Shown here one piece after another: positions 1 to 12,008 of a stretch of 64,000 bases of DNA. Positions within the stretch are counted from its first letter, which is position 1. Each line of letters opens with the position of its first letter. This DNA is from Paraspadella gotoi (lineage: Eukaryota > Chaetognatha). Position numbers and translations under genes: made by a program. The stretch covers positions 8,175,788 through 8,239,787 of the forward strand of contig CM119271.1 of assembly GCA_051294375.1 (NCBI GenBank), written 5' to 3'. The notes below the pieces were generated by a model. It saw only the letters and a program-made list of their open reading frames with translations. It made no database searches and was not told where the DNA came from.

Positions 1-99
1 TTTTTATGCCAATCTAAATATCTTTATAATTTAGGTAATCTGCTGCACACATTTGACACGGTTTTCTTTTAATTTCTTATCATATATTAACTTTTCTTT

Positions 100-343
100 T
101 CTCTTTTCTTCATCTCTATTTCTTCCTACTCTTCTTTTCTCCCCTCCAATCTATATGATTTACCTTTCTTTTCTCTTTTTTTTTCTTCTCTATCTTTTTA
201 TCTCTTCTCTTCGACTTATCTTTTCTCTCGCTTGCATTGTTTCCATTTTTCACCTCTCCAACTCCCGAGTCTCTCGACCGAAGATAATTCTTTCAATCTG
301 TTCTTTTCTCGCTTCGCCTCTTTCTCTTTCTTCTCTCTCTTCT

Positions 344-378
<35 letters not shown>

Positions 379-524
379 GCTCTCTCTCTTCTCTCTCTCT
401 CTCGTTGTCTCGCTACTCTCTCTCTCTCTCTCCCTCTCTCTCTCTCCTCTCTCTCTGCGTCTCTCGTCTCTTCTTTCCGGTTGTCTGTTTCCTTCATCTC
501 TCTCTCGTCTCTCTTGCTCTCTCT

Positions 525-584
<60 letters not shown>

Positions 585-740
585 CATTGTCTCGTTCTCT
601 ATCCTTGTTTCAGCTTCTCTTTGCAACGTCACTCCAAGACAGGAACGAGCAAATGCACGACGACGACGACGAGACGACGACGACGACGACGTTGACAACG
701 AATTGTCTTCCTTCAGATTTTTTTCCTTAAATCTCTCTCT

Positions 741-783
<43 letters not shown>

Positions 784-800
784 TCACTCACGCACATCGC
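100..800. repeat. Pyrimidine-rich block with long (CT)n microsatellites
   Basis: The stretch is almost pure C/T, with the longest uninterrupted CT runs at about 530-582 and 745-780. Leu/Ser-only or Arg/Glu-only open frames on either strand are translations of the dinucleotide and are not genes. A short (GAC/GAT)n patch sits at about 657-690. Confidence 0.95.
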
Positions 801-844
801 CTCGAGCACTCTGTTACTACGAGAACTGATTAGATTTTACCTTT

Positions 845-1728
845 GAGAGAAATCAATCGCCAGTTCGCCCTCCCTTTTACCTCCCCCCTCCCCCACTCCT
901 CCCGGCCCCCCAACTCCATAATCTTCTTTTTTCCTTCAATTGCTTTGTCCGCCCAAAACTCCTTTGCATCATTCTCGTTCTTCCCGACTGCCCAATTCTT
1001 CCTTTCCCCTTGATAGTATTATAACATCTCTGCGCAAATCTGCTACTAATAATTCCACTTCTTCGTAATTTTAAGTTCGTATTTTTAACACCAACTCATT
1101 CTTTCCAAGACCTTTTTTTCTCCTCCTCAAATTTAAAATTCTTACCTCACAATCATCTTTATTCCCCAAATCCATTTATTTTTTCATCTGAATCATCTTC
1201 CCCACATCTAAATCCTAATTTTCCCTCCAACAAATCAAATCCCTTCTCTCCAAATCATCTTTCCTTCCCCAAATCCATTTTTCAATCTATAAAAATCTCT
1301 TCCCTCCCTCCAAATCCCTCCCACTAAATCCTCATCCCTTCCCACATCTTCTTACCTCCTTCCATTCCCCTTCTCCTATCCCTAAATCTAATTCCCTCCC
1401 ACCAAATCCGCATTCCCCTCCTCCAAATCCGAATTCCCCCACCAAATCCTCATCCCCTCCTCCAAATCCTAATTGCCTCCATCAAATCCTAATCCTCCAA
1501 ATCCGAACTCCCTCCCATTAAATCCCCCTCCCTTCCCACATCCTCTAACCAAATCCTCTTCCTTCTCCCTAAAATCCTTCTTCCCATCCTCCCAACCCAA
1601 CTCCCCATCTCTACCCCCACTTTTCCAACCCTCAATTTCCTCCCACCCCCTGCACCCCCAGGGGGCGTTCCTAGTAAACAAAAAGAGCGAATCTCTAAGA
1701 ATTCGCTTGACTTCGAAAATTGGTTGTG

Positions 1729-1732
<4 letters not shown>
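845..1732. other. No gene seen; degenerate pyrimidine-rich quasi-repeat
   Basis: From about 1190 to 1640 the text repeats loosely around a phrase like ccaaatccYYattcccYcc. The copies are too irregular for a fixed period. I see no splice-bounded coding segment. Confidence 0.6.

Positions 1733-1761
<29 letters not shown>
1733..1761. repeat. (GA)n microsatellite
   Basis: About 14 perfect GA units. Confidence 0.95.
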
Positions 1762-1765
<4 letters not shown>

Positions 1766-1945
1766 GATAGGGTAAGGATGGGTTTAAAAACTAATTCAGG
1801 TAAGTGTGGTTAGGGGATTTAGTAAAAATGTTCCATTAGGAATATGGGGCGTTGCAGAAATGTATATTAAGTTAAGGATTGAGTCGAACTGAATGATACT
1901 GAAGACGAGGTTGTGGTAGTTATTATATTTAATACATATTGGAGT

Positions 1946-2200
1946 TGTGGCGGTATATTCACACGCCTCACGTCCACCATCGTTAGCCAAATCCATTGGC
2001 TCAGAGGGGAACACACCATCCCAGGGTAGTGTTCCATCCACAGTCCTAATGACTTCCCTCTTGCGTTGCAAAGCGAGACCGTCCTAGGGTAACCGCGCCA
2101 GTGACTGGATGCGTCACTGAGGGTCGGAAGCCCCAAAGCCAACAGTGAGATGCCCCATCCCAATGGGCATCACAGGCAACCCGGCTGTTGCCATTAAGGA
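1946..2200. repeat. Dispersed repeat I, copy 1
   Basis: It shares about 240 bp with 2422-2660, including cctcacgtccaccatcgtt and gtcctagggtaaccgcgcc. The differences are mostly indels. No open frame, poly(A) tail or clear terminal repeat identifies the family. Confidence 0.8.
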
Positions 2201-2230
2201 GTGAGCCCTACTATCGACACGCAACTTCTC

Positions 2231-2331
2231 AGGGTACGCTACAACAAACGCCTATGCCCTGCCGACTTTGGGTACGCTACGACAAAACAGCCTATGCCGG
2301 GGTACGCTACGACAAAACGCCTATGCCCCCC
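2231..2331. repeat. Short tandem repeat between the two copies of repeat I
   Basis: Three imperfect copies of a unit of about 30-40 bp built on gggtacgctacgacaaaac and gcctatgcc. Confidence 0.8.
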
Positions 2332-2421
2332 AACTCGCGCTCTCCTCCTCTCTCCCACTATGTGACGTCTTGTCAGACATTCAGGCTGAGGAACCGAGTT
2401 GATGTCTTGGTCCGGGGATCC

Positions 2422-2660
2422 TGTGGCGTATATTCCAACCGCCTCACGTCCACCATCGTTCAGCAAATCCATTGCTCAGAGGGACACACATCCCAGGCGT
2501 AGTGTCCATCCACGTCCTAATGATTCCCTCTGCGTTGGCAAGGGACCGTCCTAGGGTAACCGCGCCGTGACTGGATGCGTACTGAGGTCGACCCCCAAAG
2601 CCAACAGTGAGATTGCCCCATCCCAATGGGCATCCATGCACCGGCTGTTGCCATAGAGTG
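2422..2660. repeat. Dispersed repeat I, copy 2
   Basis: Second, indel-rich copy of the sequence at 1946-2200, in the same orientation. Confidence 0.8.
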
Positions 2661-2859
2661 TCCTTAAGTATCTATGACAAATAACATCAATAGTGGGAAC
2701 CTCGCTGAATGTAGATTCAGATCGAGACAACGGGACTTGATAATGAAGATTCTTATAAAGTTTGAACGTAATCTAAAAAAAAAAGAAATAAGAAACGAAA
2801 TGTAAACGACGAAGTAGAAAAACTGAGTTGATAACAACGACAACGAAACTGAGGTTTAC

Positions 2860-2987
2860 GCGATAAATGACAACGAACGAAGCCGAAGACGACGAAGCTG
2901 ACAAGGATGCCGACCATGACGAAGAGGAAAAGAATGATGAAGGTCGCTGACGTCTGGTCGTTCGCCTTCATCTCCGCGGGAAAATCG
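2860..2987 (-). CDS. Possible first coding exon of a small single-pass membrane protein
   Basis: On the minus strand an acceptor (tctctcttttag) ends at 2988 and is followed by a 16-nt leader and an ATG at 2971 in good context (ggagATGa). The next 37 codons give an N-terminal hydrophilic segment, a strongly hydrophobic stretch at about residues 10-32, and a basic end (RCHLS). That is the layout of a small integral membrane protein. A donor (gtaaac) at 2859 would end the exon in phase 1. If it is not spliced, the frame stays open to 72 residues (stop near 2753) but becomes Phe/Ser-rich low complexity, which favours splicing. I do not recognise the family, and no second exon was found at lower coordinates. 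Confidence 0.4.
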
Positions 2988-3660
2988 CTAAAAGAGAGAT
3001 ATTATATATTTTTGGTTTCTCTCTCTAGCGATTTTGTACTCAAAAAATACTTAAGTAAAATCACTTTCTAGTAAGATAACGAAATACTTACTTGTTCTCT
3101 TTGTTCGACCTTAAGTTTTTGTCTCTTTTCTTTTCTTCTTCTCTTAAACTTAACCTTAATTTCCTTTCTTTTCCTTTCTTCTTCCTGACCTCAATTCGAC
3201 GTCTGCTTCGATTAATCGGGGAATTAACTTGCAGCGGAGTGTCAACAATGGAGAGCTTTGTTATAGATAACAGGACAAAGAGAGGAGAGAGGAAAGGGAA
3301 AAAGAGGAAGAAGAGAAAATAAGAGGAAGAGAGAAATGAAAGAGAAACCTTACAAAAAAAGAGGAAACCTTGCCTTAAAAAAGGGAAAAAAAATAAACAA
3401 GGGAGAAAAGTAAAGAGACAAAAGACAAAGAAAAAAGTTAAAGGATATCGAGAAAAGGAGAAGGAAAAAGATAATAGAAAATAGAAAATAGATATAAAGT
3501 GAAAATGAAATACAGGGGGAAAAACTTAGATAACCCTGGAAACTTAAAACACTTTCGATACTAAAATCATCTCAGCGAAGAAAAGAAAAAAAATCCTTTC
3601 TTCTGTTTACTTTATCTTTTGGTCGCAAAGTTGCAGGCAAAAAGGTTTTTACCGTCTCCG
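2988..3660. other. No gene seen; A/G-rich low-complexity sequence
   Basis: From 3270 to 3520 the plus strand is nearly all purine (gaaa/ggaa words). Lys/Glu/Arg-rich frames here are compositional. Confidence 0.6.
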
Positions 3661-3693
3661 CATCTCTCTCTCTCTCTCTCTCTCTCTTCTCTG

Positions 3694-3766
<73 letters not shown>
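3661..3766. repeat. (CT)n microsatellite
   Basis: About 105 bp, interrupted by occasional extra T. Confidence 0.95.
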
Positions 3767-4159
3767 GCTGTTCAAACACGAGTTTTCTTTTCCAGGAAAA
3801 ACCCGCGCGCGGAACGAAGTCGCGAGGACCCTCGCTGGGTTAGACCGGCTTTCTGACCAACCTACTCAATACTCAATACTACTATATATATATATTTTAC
3901 CGTTGCCATCGTCTTTATTAAATTATCTTACAATTTAGACTAAGTAACTAGTACAGTCTGAGCAGTGAGCACCCACTTTTTCGGCACAGGTATCTTTCAA
4001 GGAATACTTTACTTCGTTAATGAGCTGTAGTCTCCGGCACGCACCACCCTAGTACTTTTTCAGACATGCCTCCCTCGCCCTTTAACAAGCCCCCTGCTCA
4101 TCCTCCTGTCTGATCTATCCCCATTTCTTGTTCGCGCGACCCCGGGTCACCCTGGAATT

Positions 4160-4160
<1 letters not shown>

Positions 4161-4217
<57 letters not shown>

Positions 4218-4242
4218 NNNNNNNNNNNNNNNNNNNNNNNNN

Positions 4243-4286
<44 letters not shown>

Positions 4287-4304
4287 TCTCTCTCTCTCTC
4301 TCCT
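4161..4304. repeat. (CT)n microsatellite containing a 25-N gap
   Basis: CT units run on both sides of exactly 25 Ns (4218-4242). The fixed length marks a scaffold join placed in unresolvable repeat. Confidence 0.95.
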
Positions 4305-5834
4305 CGCACGTGCTCTCTCTCGCTCTTCTCTCTTTAAGTCATAGAGAGAGCGAGAGAATTTCAGGTTAGATTTATTATGCTCAATAAAGAGGCGAGAGAG
4401 AGAGAGTCCACTAATCATTACCCGTACTTTCCAGAAGTCGATTGTCGAACTCATCAACAATCCACACAAATGTAGTTTGTCGGTAAATAGTTTTTTCTAT
4501 ATATTCTTTTTTCTCTTTCTTACGGTCATTATTACACTTTATGTAATTAATTTTTAATTTATTAATTTCTCACCATTATATCCGAGTTTTATTATAGCCT
4601 CCTCAATTATTTTACCTCTCCTGCACCATTATGTTTCTCTCCTGATTCGTTTTTCTTTTTTCCCTTCTTCCTCCACTCTTCCATCCCCTTCCTTCCTACT
4701 CCATCCCTCTTTCCCCTCCCTTCTTCACCATCTCTCCTCCACCTCCCCCCCCCACAAAAACTCCTCCGAGAGGGGGGGAGGGAAGTTTTTGTTTTGGTCA
4801 AAAAAAAAAAAACCTCAGGTGGAGATTTGCGAAAGGGAGCGTTTATTCCAAGGTTGAACGAAAAAGCCAGACCAGATTTTTTGGGCGGAGATGAAAGTTG
4901 AGAAAGGCTGAGGAAATTCTTGGGGTGGGGGTCCAGAAGAGAGAGGGGAGTGGGAAAAAAACTGGAAAAAAAAATACTTATTTTAGTTATATTTTAAAAG
5001 TTAAGTAGGATTTTATGAGATATTTTGCTTTTCGAGAAACTTGTTCGAAATAAGGATTACGACGAAGGAAAATTTTTAATTTTTATTTTTTTTTTTTTCG
5101 TAATCCTTAGTTTATCAAAGTTTTCTAAAATTAATACTACGTTACTTTACTTGTATAAGTATATTTGGAGTTGGTTTCATTGAGAAATTACGAATAATTT
5201 TTTTTCATAAAAACTACACTGATAACAAAAATATAACAAAAGACACTAAACATCAAAACTTATAACATTACAAAAAATGTAAAAACTACCTCATAAAAAA
5301 CTTTTAAAACAAGATGAAACATGCCAGGAGGAAAACTTATCAAAACGGAATTATGAAATTTACATTATTTTAATTATTAATTTATTTGATACTGTTACTA
5401 ATGTTTGTATTCAAATATGTTAATATCGTTTTAGTATTAATAATAACAAAGTTTTTTGATTTAATTTGTACAACGATTTTATTTTGTATGTTAGCAGACA
5501 TGTTTCGGCTCATAAATTCGAGCTTCACCAGCGCTTTTTACTGAGCTTTTTATGAGACCGAAACATGTCTTGCTAACAGACAAAATAAAATCGTTGCACA
5601 ATTAAATCAAAACTTTGTTATTCTGCTCAAAAACAACGAAAGAAAGATTATACCACGAGGTTTTTTTAAAAAAAAAATTCTTCTTAAATAATTATCTTTT
5701 ATATCACCAATCACAAGATGGTGACTTTTTCATTCCATTCGGGGGAAGATCCAGGCCCTCACGTGGTGTTCTCAGGATTGAATAGTTATCGATCTAGTGG
5801 TTAATTTGTTGGTTCCTTTCCATCTGAAATTATC
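4305..5834. repeat. Direct 1.5-kb duplication A, copy 1
   Basis: The unit starts at cgcacgtgctctctctcgctc and ends near ccatctgaaatta. It matches 5846-7333 along its length, with single-base insertions and deletions as the main difference. It carries a homopyrimidine stretch (4670-4750), an A/T-rich stretch and the foldback at 5455-5627. No coding exon was recognised. Confidence 0.85.
5455..5627. mobile_element. Short foldback with hammerhead-like remnant, copy A1
   Basis: Two inverted arms (about 5468-5514 and 5550-5602, with acaacgattttattttgt and its complement) flank a 35-bp centre. Read on the minus strand, 5535-5493 resembles the hammerhead motif of the large palindrome at 42.4 kb. Here the core reads CTGGTGA instead of CTGATGA, and a base is lost in stem II. 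It is likely a decayed member of the same family. Confidence 0.5.
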
Positions 5835-5845
5835 TCTCTCTCTCT

Positions 5846-7333
5846 CGTCGCACGTGCTCTCTCTCGCTCTCTCTCTTTAAGTCATAGAGAGAGCGAGAGA
5901 ATTTCAGGTTAGATTTATTATGCTCAATAAAGAGCGAGAGAGAGAGAGTCCACTAATCATTACCGTACTTTCCAGAAGTCGATTGTCGAACTCATCAACA
6001 ATCCAACAATGTAGTTTGTCGGTAAATAGTTTTTTTCTATTATTCTTTTTTTTTTCTTCTTTACGTCATTATTAACTTTCTTCTGTAAATTATTTTTAAT
6101 TTATTAATTTCTCACCATTATATCCGAGTTTTATTATGCCTCCTCAATTATTTTTACCTCTCCTGACCCATTATGTTTCTCTCATGATTCGTCTTCTTCT
6201 TTTCTTCCTTCTTCCTCCCTCCTTTCCTCCCCTTCCTTCCTACCTCCATCCCCTTTCCCCCCCTCTTCCACCATCCTCCTCCACCGTCCACAAACTTCCT
6301 CCGAAGAGGGGGGGGGGAAGTTTTGTTTTGGTCCAAAAAAAAAAAAAACCTCAGGTGGAGATTTGCGAAAGGGAGCGTTTATTCCAAGGTTGAAACGAAA
6401 AGCCAGACCAGGATTTTTTGGGCGGAGATGAAAAGTTGAGAAAGGCTGAGGAAATTCTGGGGTGGGGGTCCAGAAGAGAGAGGGGAGTGGGAAAAAAACT
6501 GAAAAAAAATACTTATTTTAAGTATATTTAAAAGTTAAGTAGGATTTTATGAGATTTTGCTTTTCGAGAACTGTTTCGAAATAAGGATTACGACGAAGGA
6601 AAATTTTTAATTTTTTTATTTTTTTTTTTTTTTTTTCGTAATCCTTAGTTTATCAAAGTTTTCTAAAAGTAATACTACGTTACTTTACTTGATAAGTATA
6701 TTTGGAGTTGGTTTCATTGAGAAATTACGAATATTTTTTTTCATAAAAACTACACTGATAACAAAAAATATAACAAAAGACACTAACATCAAAACTTATA
6801 ACATTACAAAAATGTTAAAAACTACCTCATAAAAAACTTTAAAAACAAGATGAAACATGCCAGGAGGAAAACTTATCAAACGGAATTATGAAATTTAACA
6901 TTATTTAATTATTAATTGTTATTGATACTGTTACTAATGTTTGTATTCAATAATGTTAATATCGTTTTAGTTATTAATAATAACAAAGTTTTGATTTAAT
7001 TTGTACAACGATTTTATTTTGTATGTTAGCAGACATGTTTCGGCTCATAAATTCGAGCCTTCACCAGCGCTTTTTACTGAGCTTTTTATGAGCCGAAACA
7101 TGTCTGCTAACATACAAAATAAAATCGTTGTACAAATTAAATCAAAACTTTGTTATTCTCTCAAAAACAACGAAAGAAAGGATTATACCACGAGGTTTTT
7201 AATAAAAAAAATTCTTCTTTAAATAATTATCTTTATATCACCAATCACAAGATGGGCTTCATGCCATCGGGAAAACCAGCCCGTGTCGATGATCCGATTG
7301 TATTTTTGGTTCCGATTCCATCTGAAATAATAT
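5846..7333. repeat. Direct 1.5-kb duplication A, copy 2
   Basis: Second copy of 4305-5834, separated from it by only about 12 bp of CT repeat. It shares the same order of landmarks: the cacgtg CT stretch, the homopyrimidine tract, aggaaaacttatcaaa and the foldback. Confidence 0.85.
6986..7165. mobile_element. Short foldback with hammerhead-like remnant, copy A2
   Basis: The arms at about 7000-7050 and 7085-7135 are near-perfect inverted complements. The minus-strand motif at 7071-7028 keeps stem I, stem II (GGCTC/GAGCC), GAAAC and GTC. Its core is CTGGTGA (a hammerhead A6-to-G change), so catalysis is unlikely. The right arm lacks the CTGANGA box. Confidence 0.5.
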
Positions 7334-7700
7334 GATCACTAAGAAAAAACTTTCGCGTACTTGTTATTTGACAAACAAACAAACTAAAACCAAAATTACA
7401 ATAACGATAAAGGCGATTTTGTCGTCGTCGTCGGGACGGAATAATCTAATCCGGAACGAGGCTCAGCTGTTGACTAAATTGGGTCGCGGATTCTCTCTCC
7501 CCTGGGGGCAGCCATCTTGGCTGTTCGCCCTCAAAATGGAGGAGAGGGAATAGGGGGAGAAGGAGGAGGGGCGAAGAGGGGAAGAGGAGGAAGAGGAAAG
7601 ATCGAAGACCCGGAGACGAATGGGAAGGATAAATCTCGATCGAGTTATAAATAAACGCGAATCTTTTATGCCGCGAGAAAAAAGAGAGAGAGAAGAGAGA

Positions 7701-7746
<46 letters not shown>

Positions 7747-7864
7747 GAAGGAGAGAGAGATTATTGGTATACCACCTCTTCTTCGGATCTAAAATTTGTT
7801 CAACCTGAAACTCTTTCTTTCTTCAACGTTTTTCGTTGTTTGTTTTTCTTTCCTTCATTTCTTC

Positions 7865-7913
<49 letters not shown>

Positions 7914-8160
7914 TCTCTCTCTCTCTCTACTCTCTCTCCCTCTCTCCTTTTTCTTCTTCTCACGCGCCGTCAACAAAGGAGAGACCTTCGCTTCTCGTGT
8001 CCGCGCTCTCCTTCCCAAAAACTGGGAGCCTTCGAATCAACAACGTGAGGCCGGAAAGCCGGTTCTCTGCGGCCGCCGGAGGGCGATCTTTTGAAGCAGC
8101 CGCTGCCGTCGCTGCTGCCGCCGTAGAGACCAAAAAAAAGAACTTGGGGCAGAAAATGTA
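7334..8160. other. Promoter-like or low-complexity stretch, no defined gene
   Basis: GC-rich islands lie at 7420-7620 and 7960-8155. A YY1-like element (GCCATCTTGG, 7511-7520) is present, and a strong plus-strand donor (aaaatGTAAGT) occurs at about 8158. GA and CT microsatellites lie at 7681-7765 and 7866-7945. A transcription start with a first exon ending near 8157 is possible, but no convincing coding segment is attached. Confidence 0.3.
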
Positions 8161-8995
8161 AGTTTTTCAGTCACATGGTTTCCGCAACATGTGAGATTTA
8201 GTGCACACAAAAAAAAAAACACCTTGGAAGTAAAGATCTTGCTGCAGAAACTTCAACTTGCGACAGTAGCAGCAGCTGGAGAATCGAATTCTCGGCGGCC
8301 GTTTCCGGATTTTAAGGATTTGAGCGAAACGATTTTCCGGTCGTCATTAAAAGCGAATCGCAACACGATCGCTTGTTGCTCATTGCAAACGGGGCCCCTC
8401 TTTTTCGCTTCCTTGGTGGGGTTTCTGCAAGAAAAAGGGAAAAAAAGTTTAAAATGACCATTGGGCACGGGTGGAGGACTTTGGTTAGTTGAGGGAAGAG
8501 AGGCTTTGGGGGGGAGGGGGAGTGGCGAGGCTGTGGGACGTGGGGGGGGGAAAAGAAAATGGAAAGGGGGGTCAGAAAGACAGGTAGGTTGGATAGACAG
8601 GAGTGAGTAGGTTAGGGTAGGAGGTAGGAACGAGAAGAAAAAAGATGTGTGGGTTAGTGGGGTGGGTAAGGTTTTGGTGGAGAAGGTTAGGGTAAGGACT
8701 GGATAAAATAATAGAGGTTTGGGCGTAGGTAAGGCGAAAGAAGTTGAGCCAAGGGAAAGAAGATTGGTACGGATTGGTTGGGTTCAAGAGGCAGAGCAGA
8801 AAGGGCAATGATGTCAGAGATGAGTTGGTGGGTTTGTTCCCGGGTGAGGTGGGGTGGGGTGGGTAATGGAGAAAAGAGGCGGAACCGAAAAGGCGGGTGA
8901 AATCGGGGACGATTTCAGATCTGAATCCCGGAAGCCGGATCTAAGAGGCCGGGAAAAAAAGGCCATAATACGCCCTCTTTCTTGGTCTTTTATTT
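8161..8995. other. No gene seen
   Basis: Purine-rich, G-rich text (8470-8870) with loose ggttaggg-like words. Nothing coding was recognised on either strand. Confidence 0.5.
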
Positions 8996-8997
8996 CT

Positions 8998-9055
<58 letters not shown>

Positions 9056-9062
9056 AGAGAGA
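8998..9062. repeat. (GA)n microsatellite
   Basis: About 26 GA units, nearly perfect. Confidence 0.95.
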
Positions 9063-9205
9063 CTGGCCGTTAGAGGGTGTTAGCTGCGGCGATAAAAGGA
9101 GAAGAAAACAAAAACAAAAAACACGAATTTGAATCCGAAAGAATCGTTTCAAGCGCCGCTTCCCGCGTGAAAAAAAAAGAGACGCATTTGGTCGACGTGG
9201 TTGTC

Positions 9206-9985
9206 GTCATGGGTGTCACGGATAGTCACCGTCAGCATCGCTTTGCATTAGGTAATTGTTGATATCTTAGTCACAGTTGGTCACAGTCGGCATCGCTTTG
9301 CATTAGGTCCTTGTTGATATCTTAGTCACAGTTGGTCACAGTCAGCATCGCTTGGCATTTAGGTTCTGTTGATATCTTAGTCACGGTTGGTCACAGTCGG
9401 CATTGCTTTGCATTATGTCCTTGTGATATCTTAGTTACGGTTAGTCACTGTCGGCATTACTTTGCATTAGGTTCTTGTTGATATCTTAGTTACGGTTAGT
9501 CACCGATAGCTTCGCTTTGCATTAGGTAATTGTTGATATCTTAGTCACAGTTGGTCACAGTCGGCATCGCTTTTCATTAGATCTTATTGATATCTTAGTC
9601 AGATGTGGTCACAGTCAGCGATCAGCTTCATTAGGTTCTTGTTGATATCTTAGTCACGGTTGGTCACAGTCGGCATCGCTTTGCATTAGGTTCTTGTTGA
9701 TATCTTAGTCACAGTTGGTCACAGTCGGCATCGCTTGGCATTAGGTTCTTGTTGATATCTTAGTCACGGTTAGTCACTGTCGGCATTACTTTGCATTAGG
9801 TTCTTGTTGATATCTTAGTTACGGTTAGTCACCGATGGCTTCGCTTTGCATTAGGTCCTTGTTGATATCTCAGTCACGGTTAGACACAGTCGGCATCGCT
9901 TTTCATTAGGTCTTTATTGATATATTAGTCACGGTTGGTCACAGTCGGCTTCGCTTGATATTTTAGTCACGGTTTGTCTGAGGTG
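9206..9985. repeat. Minisatellite, about 14 copies of a 55-bp unit
   Basis: The unit is built on ggtcacagtcggcatcgc, ttgcattaggttcttg and ttgatatcttagtcacggtt. Copies differ by substitutions (cag/cgg, cggc/cagc) and small deletions, and the array decays after 9950. It contains no open frame. Confidence 0.95.
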
Positions 9986-10495
9986 GTTACAGCCCAATTA
10001 ATTCGTGCTGGTCATTTTTTGCTGCGTCATTGTGGTCATTGGGCTGTTTTGGCATTTGTATAGTTCTTTAACCTTAGCCAATGGTCAATTTAGTCATCGT
10101 CGGCCGCAGAAGAGAACCGAGGATTATTAACATTTTGTTGTTTTTCTTCGAGCTTTGTTACAGTATTATCGACGTTCTTTGCCTTTATCCATCACAGCAG
10201 ATAACGGCGGGATAATGGTTAATTATGAAAAAGATACCTATCCAGCGTATATTTAAACGATTAATTTTTACCTAATCTTTCTTGTCTCCTTTCATTCTAT
10301 TCTTTAAACTCGTTATTAATATCTTTCCTCTCTCATCATTCTTCTCATTTTCTCTCTACTTCCCTGATCATCTTTTTTTTTTGCTCCTCTCTATTATTCC
10401 CAATTTTCTCCTCTCTCTCTCTCCCTCTCTTAATCCCCCGCAACAATCCCGCGAAAATGTAGATGGAGGGAAATCTCTGTCTCTTTTTTGATGCA
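9986..10495. other. No gene seen
   Basis: AT-rich to pyrimidine-rich sequence after the minisatellite. No splice-bounded coding segment was recognised. Confidence 0.5.
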
Positions 10496-10500
10496 AAGTG

Positions 10501-10548
<48 letters not shown>
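10496..10548. repeat. (GA)n microsatellite
   Basis: Uninterrupted GA units flanked by unique GC-rich sequence containing a short direct repeat (gcgctacgctgac, 10638-10672). Confidence 0.9.
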
Positions 10549-10549
<1 letters not shown>

Positions 10550-10905
10550 ACGCGGGTCGATCGGGTCAGAGACGACCGGCTGTTGAGGGTCGAGTCTGCA
10601 GCGTCGGACGAGCGTGTCGCTGCGCTGACCCGAACCGGCGCTACGCTGACACGCGCTGGCGCTACGCTGACATATGGTCATCTTGGCGATGACTAAACAC
10701 TGGAACGAAGGGGGGGAAACAATACAAAATAGTATTTCATGAGGTTGCTAATTACAAGACTATGTAGTTATTATCATTATTCTTATTATTAGTTCTCATA
10801 TGATCAAATGTCTATTTATACATAGATCTTCTCAAATTAAGATTTTAAAGAGGTATGCGAGGCTACGCATGTTGACCGCATGGGAATTATTTGAAGCATG
10901 GAAAG

Positions 10906-11043
10906 CAAAGAATGCTTTCTCTCTCGGCGACGCCAGACCGGTTTCCCCCCTTGAACCTTCAGCCTCATCNNNNNNNNNNGCAAAGAATGCTTTCTCTCAG
11001 GGCGACGCCAGACCGGTTTCCCCCCTGAACCTTCAGCCTCATC
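10906..11043. repeat. 63-bp sequence repeated on both sides of a 10-N gap
   Basis: The text from gcaaagaatgctttctctc to ccttcagcctcatc occurs just before and just after the 10 Ns at 10970-10979, with only one-base differences. This is the signature of two contig ends that overlap but were not merged. Confidence 0.85.
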
Positions 11044-11053
11044 ATTTTTTCCC

Positions 11054-11057
<4 letters not shown>

Positions 11058-11104
<47 letters not shown>
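11058..11104. repeat. (CT)n microsatellite
   Basis: About 23 perfect CT units. Confidence 0.95.
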
Positions 11105-11106
<2 letters not shown>

Positions 11107-11292
11107 CGGCTTCCCTCATTTCCCTCGCTTCGCCCCCTTTTGTTATGGGGTCGGGACCTTTGATCTCAAAACGTATTTCGCTATTCGGAGGTGGATTTTT
11201 TTTCTTTTGTTTCCCCGATTTTGCGAAGCTCGTTAAATATCGGATTTCGTTATATACAAGACCGAATTCGAATCGAGTAAGTTCGTCGGTTT

Positions 11293-11428
11293 AAAGATTA
11301 TTAAGGATTTGTGATTAGTTTTAAAGATTATGGAATAGAGGTATGGATAAGTAATTAGAATAAAGATTAGGGATTAGGGATTACGGTTGATTGGGGTTAA
11401 CGATTGAGTTAGGAATTTTGTAAAATTT
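11293..11428. repeat. Degenerate GATTAGG-like repeat
   Basis: A loose series of gattag/gggatta words. It may be decayed interstitial telomere-type DNA (metazoan TTAGGG) or simple quasi-repeat. The period is not strict. Confidence 0.4.
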
Positions 11429-11491
11429 TATGGCATTATATATTACGGTTAGAATTAAGTTCAGGAAACAAAGAACTTATGGCAACAGGAG

Positions 11492-11740
11492 AATAGCCTG
11501 TGATACCCGGGGCGCCGGGTATCTCACCAACTGGTGTAGGGGTTGCGGACCCTCAGTGACCGCCTCCTGTCACTGGCATGATTATACCGGCACCGTCACA
11601 TTTAAGCCAGAACCGGGATACCCGGGGATTGAACCCGGGACGCACGGATGGAATGAGATGATTTAGCCTGCTCAGCCATTGAGACGAGGCTGAGGACGGA
11701 CAGCAGTGAGGCAGCTTTAAGTCTTGCTGCCACAAACTAA
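11492..11740 (-). mobile_element. tRNA-derived SINE, minus strand
   Basis: Read on the minus strand, a box A (TGGCTGAGCAGG, 11678-11667) precedes a box B (GGTTCAATCCC, 11635-11625). The spacing is that of a type-2 RNA polymerase III promoter in a tRNA. Flanking the box B is a CCCGG/CCGGG pairing like a T-arm. The distal part has a perfect 9-bp hairpin (gatacccgg/ccgggtatc, about 11501-11522). It differs from the SINE pair at 44.4 and 62.0 kb. No conserved central domain was recognised. Confidence 0.75.
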
Positions 11741-11914
11741 TTATTTCCAAATTATGTTCGTGGCATCGCTTTATTCGAACAGTTTACACAGCTATTTTAA
11801 TAGATGATGAATTGTTAAAATATGGAAATCCAATTAGCACACTGCGAAAAAAAATGTTTTTTTTATCTCAACCAACTTTATCTAATCTCTTTTCTCTTGG
11901 TTCGTTGAAGAGCC

Positions 11915-11945
<31 letters not shown>

Positions 11946-11970
11946 GTGAGAGATGAGAGGAGAGAGAGAG

Positions 11971-12008
<38 letters not shown>

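Noticed and set aside
216-809. Long Arg/Glu-only and Leu/Ser-only open frames
   Set aside because: They are translations of (CT)n/(GA)n repeats. The same applies to such frames at 3.6, 4.2, 7.9, 9.0, 26.4, 28.9, 35, 40 and 57 kb.
9206-9985. Minisatellite considered as a CRISPR-type array
   Set aside because: There are no unique spacers between constant repeats. The entire 55-bp unit repeats, and the sequence is from an animal.
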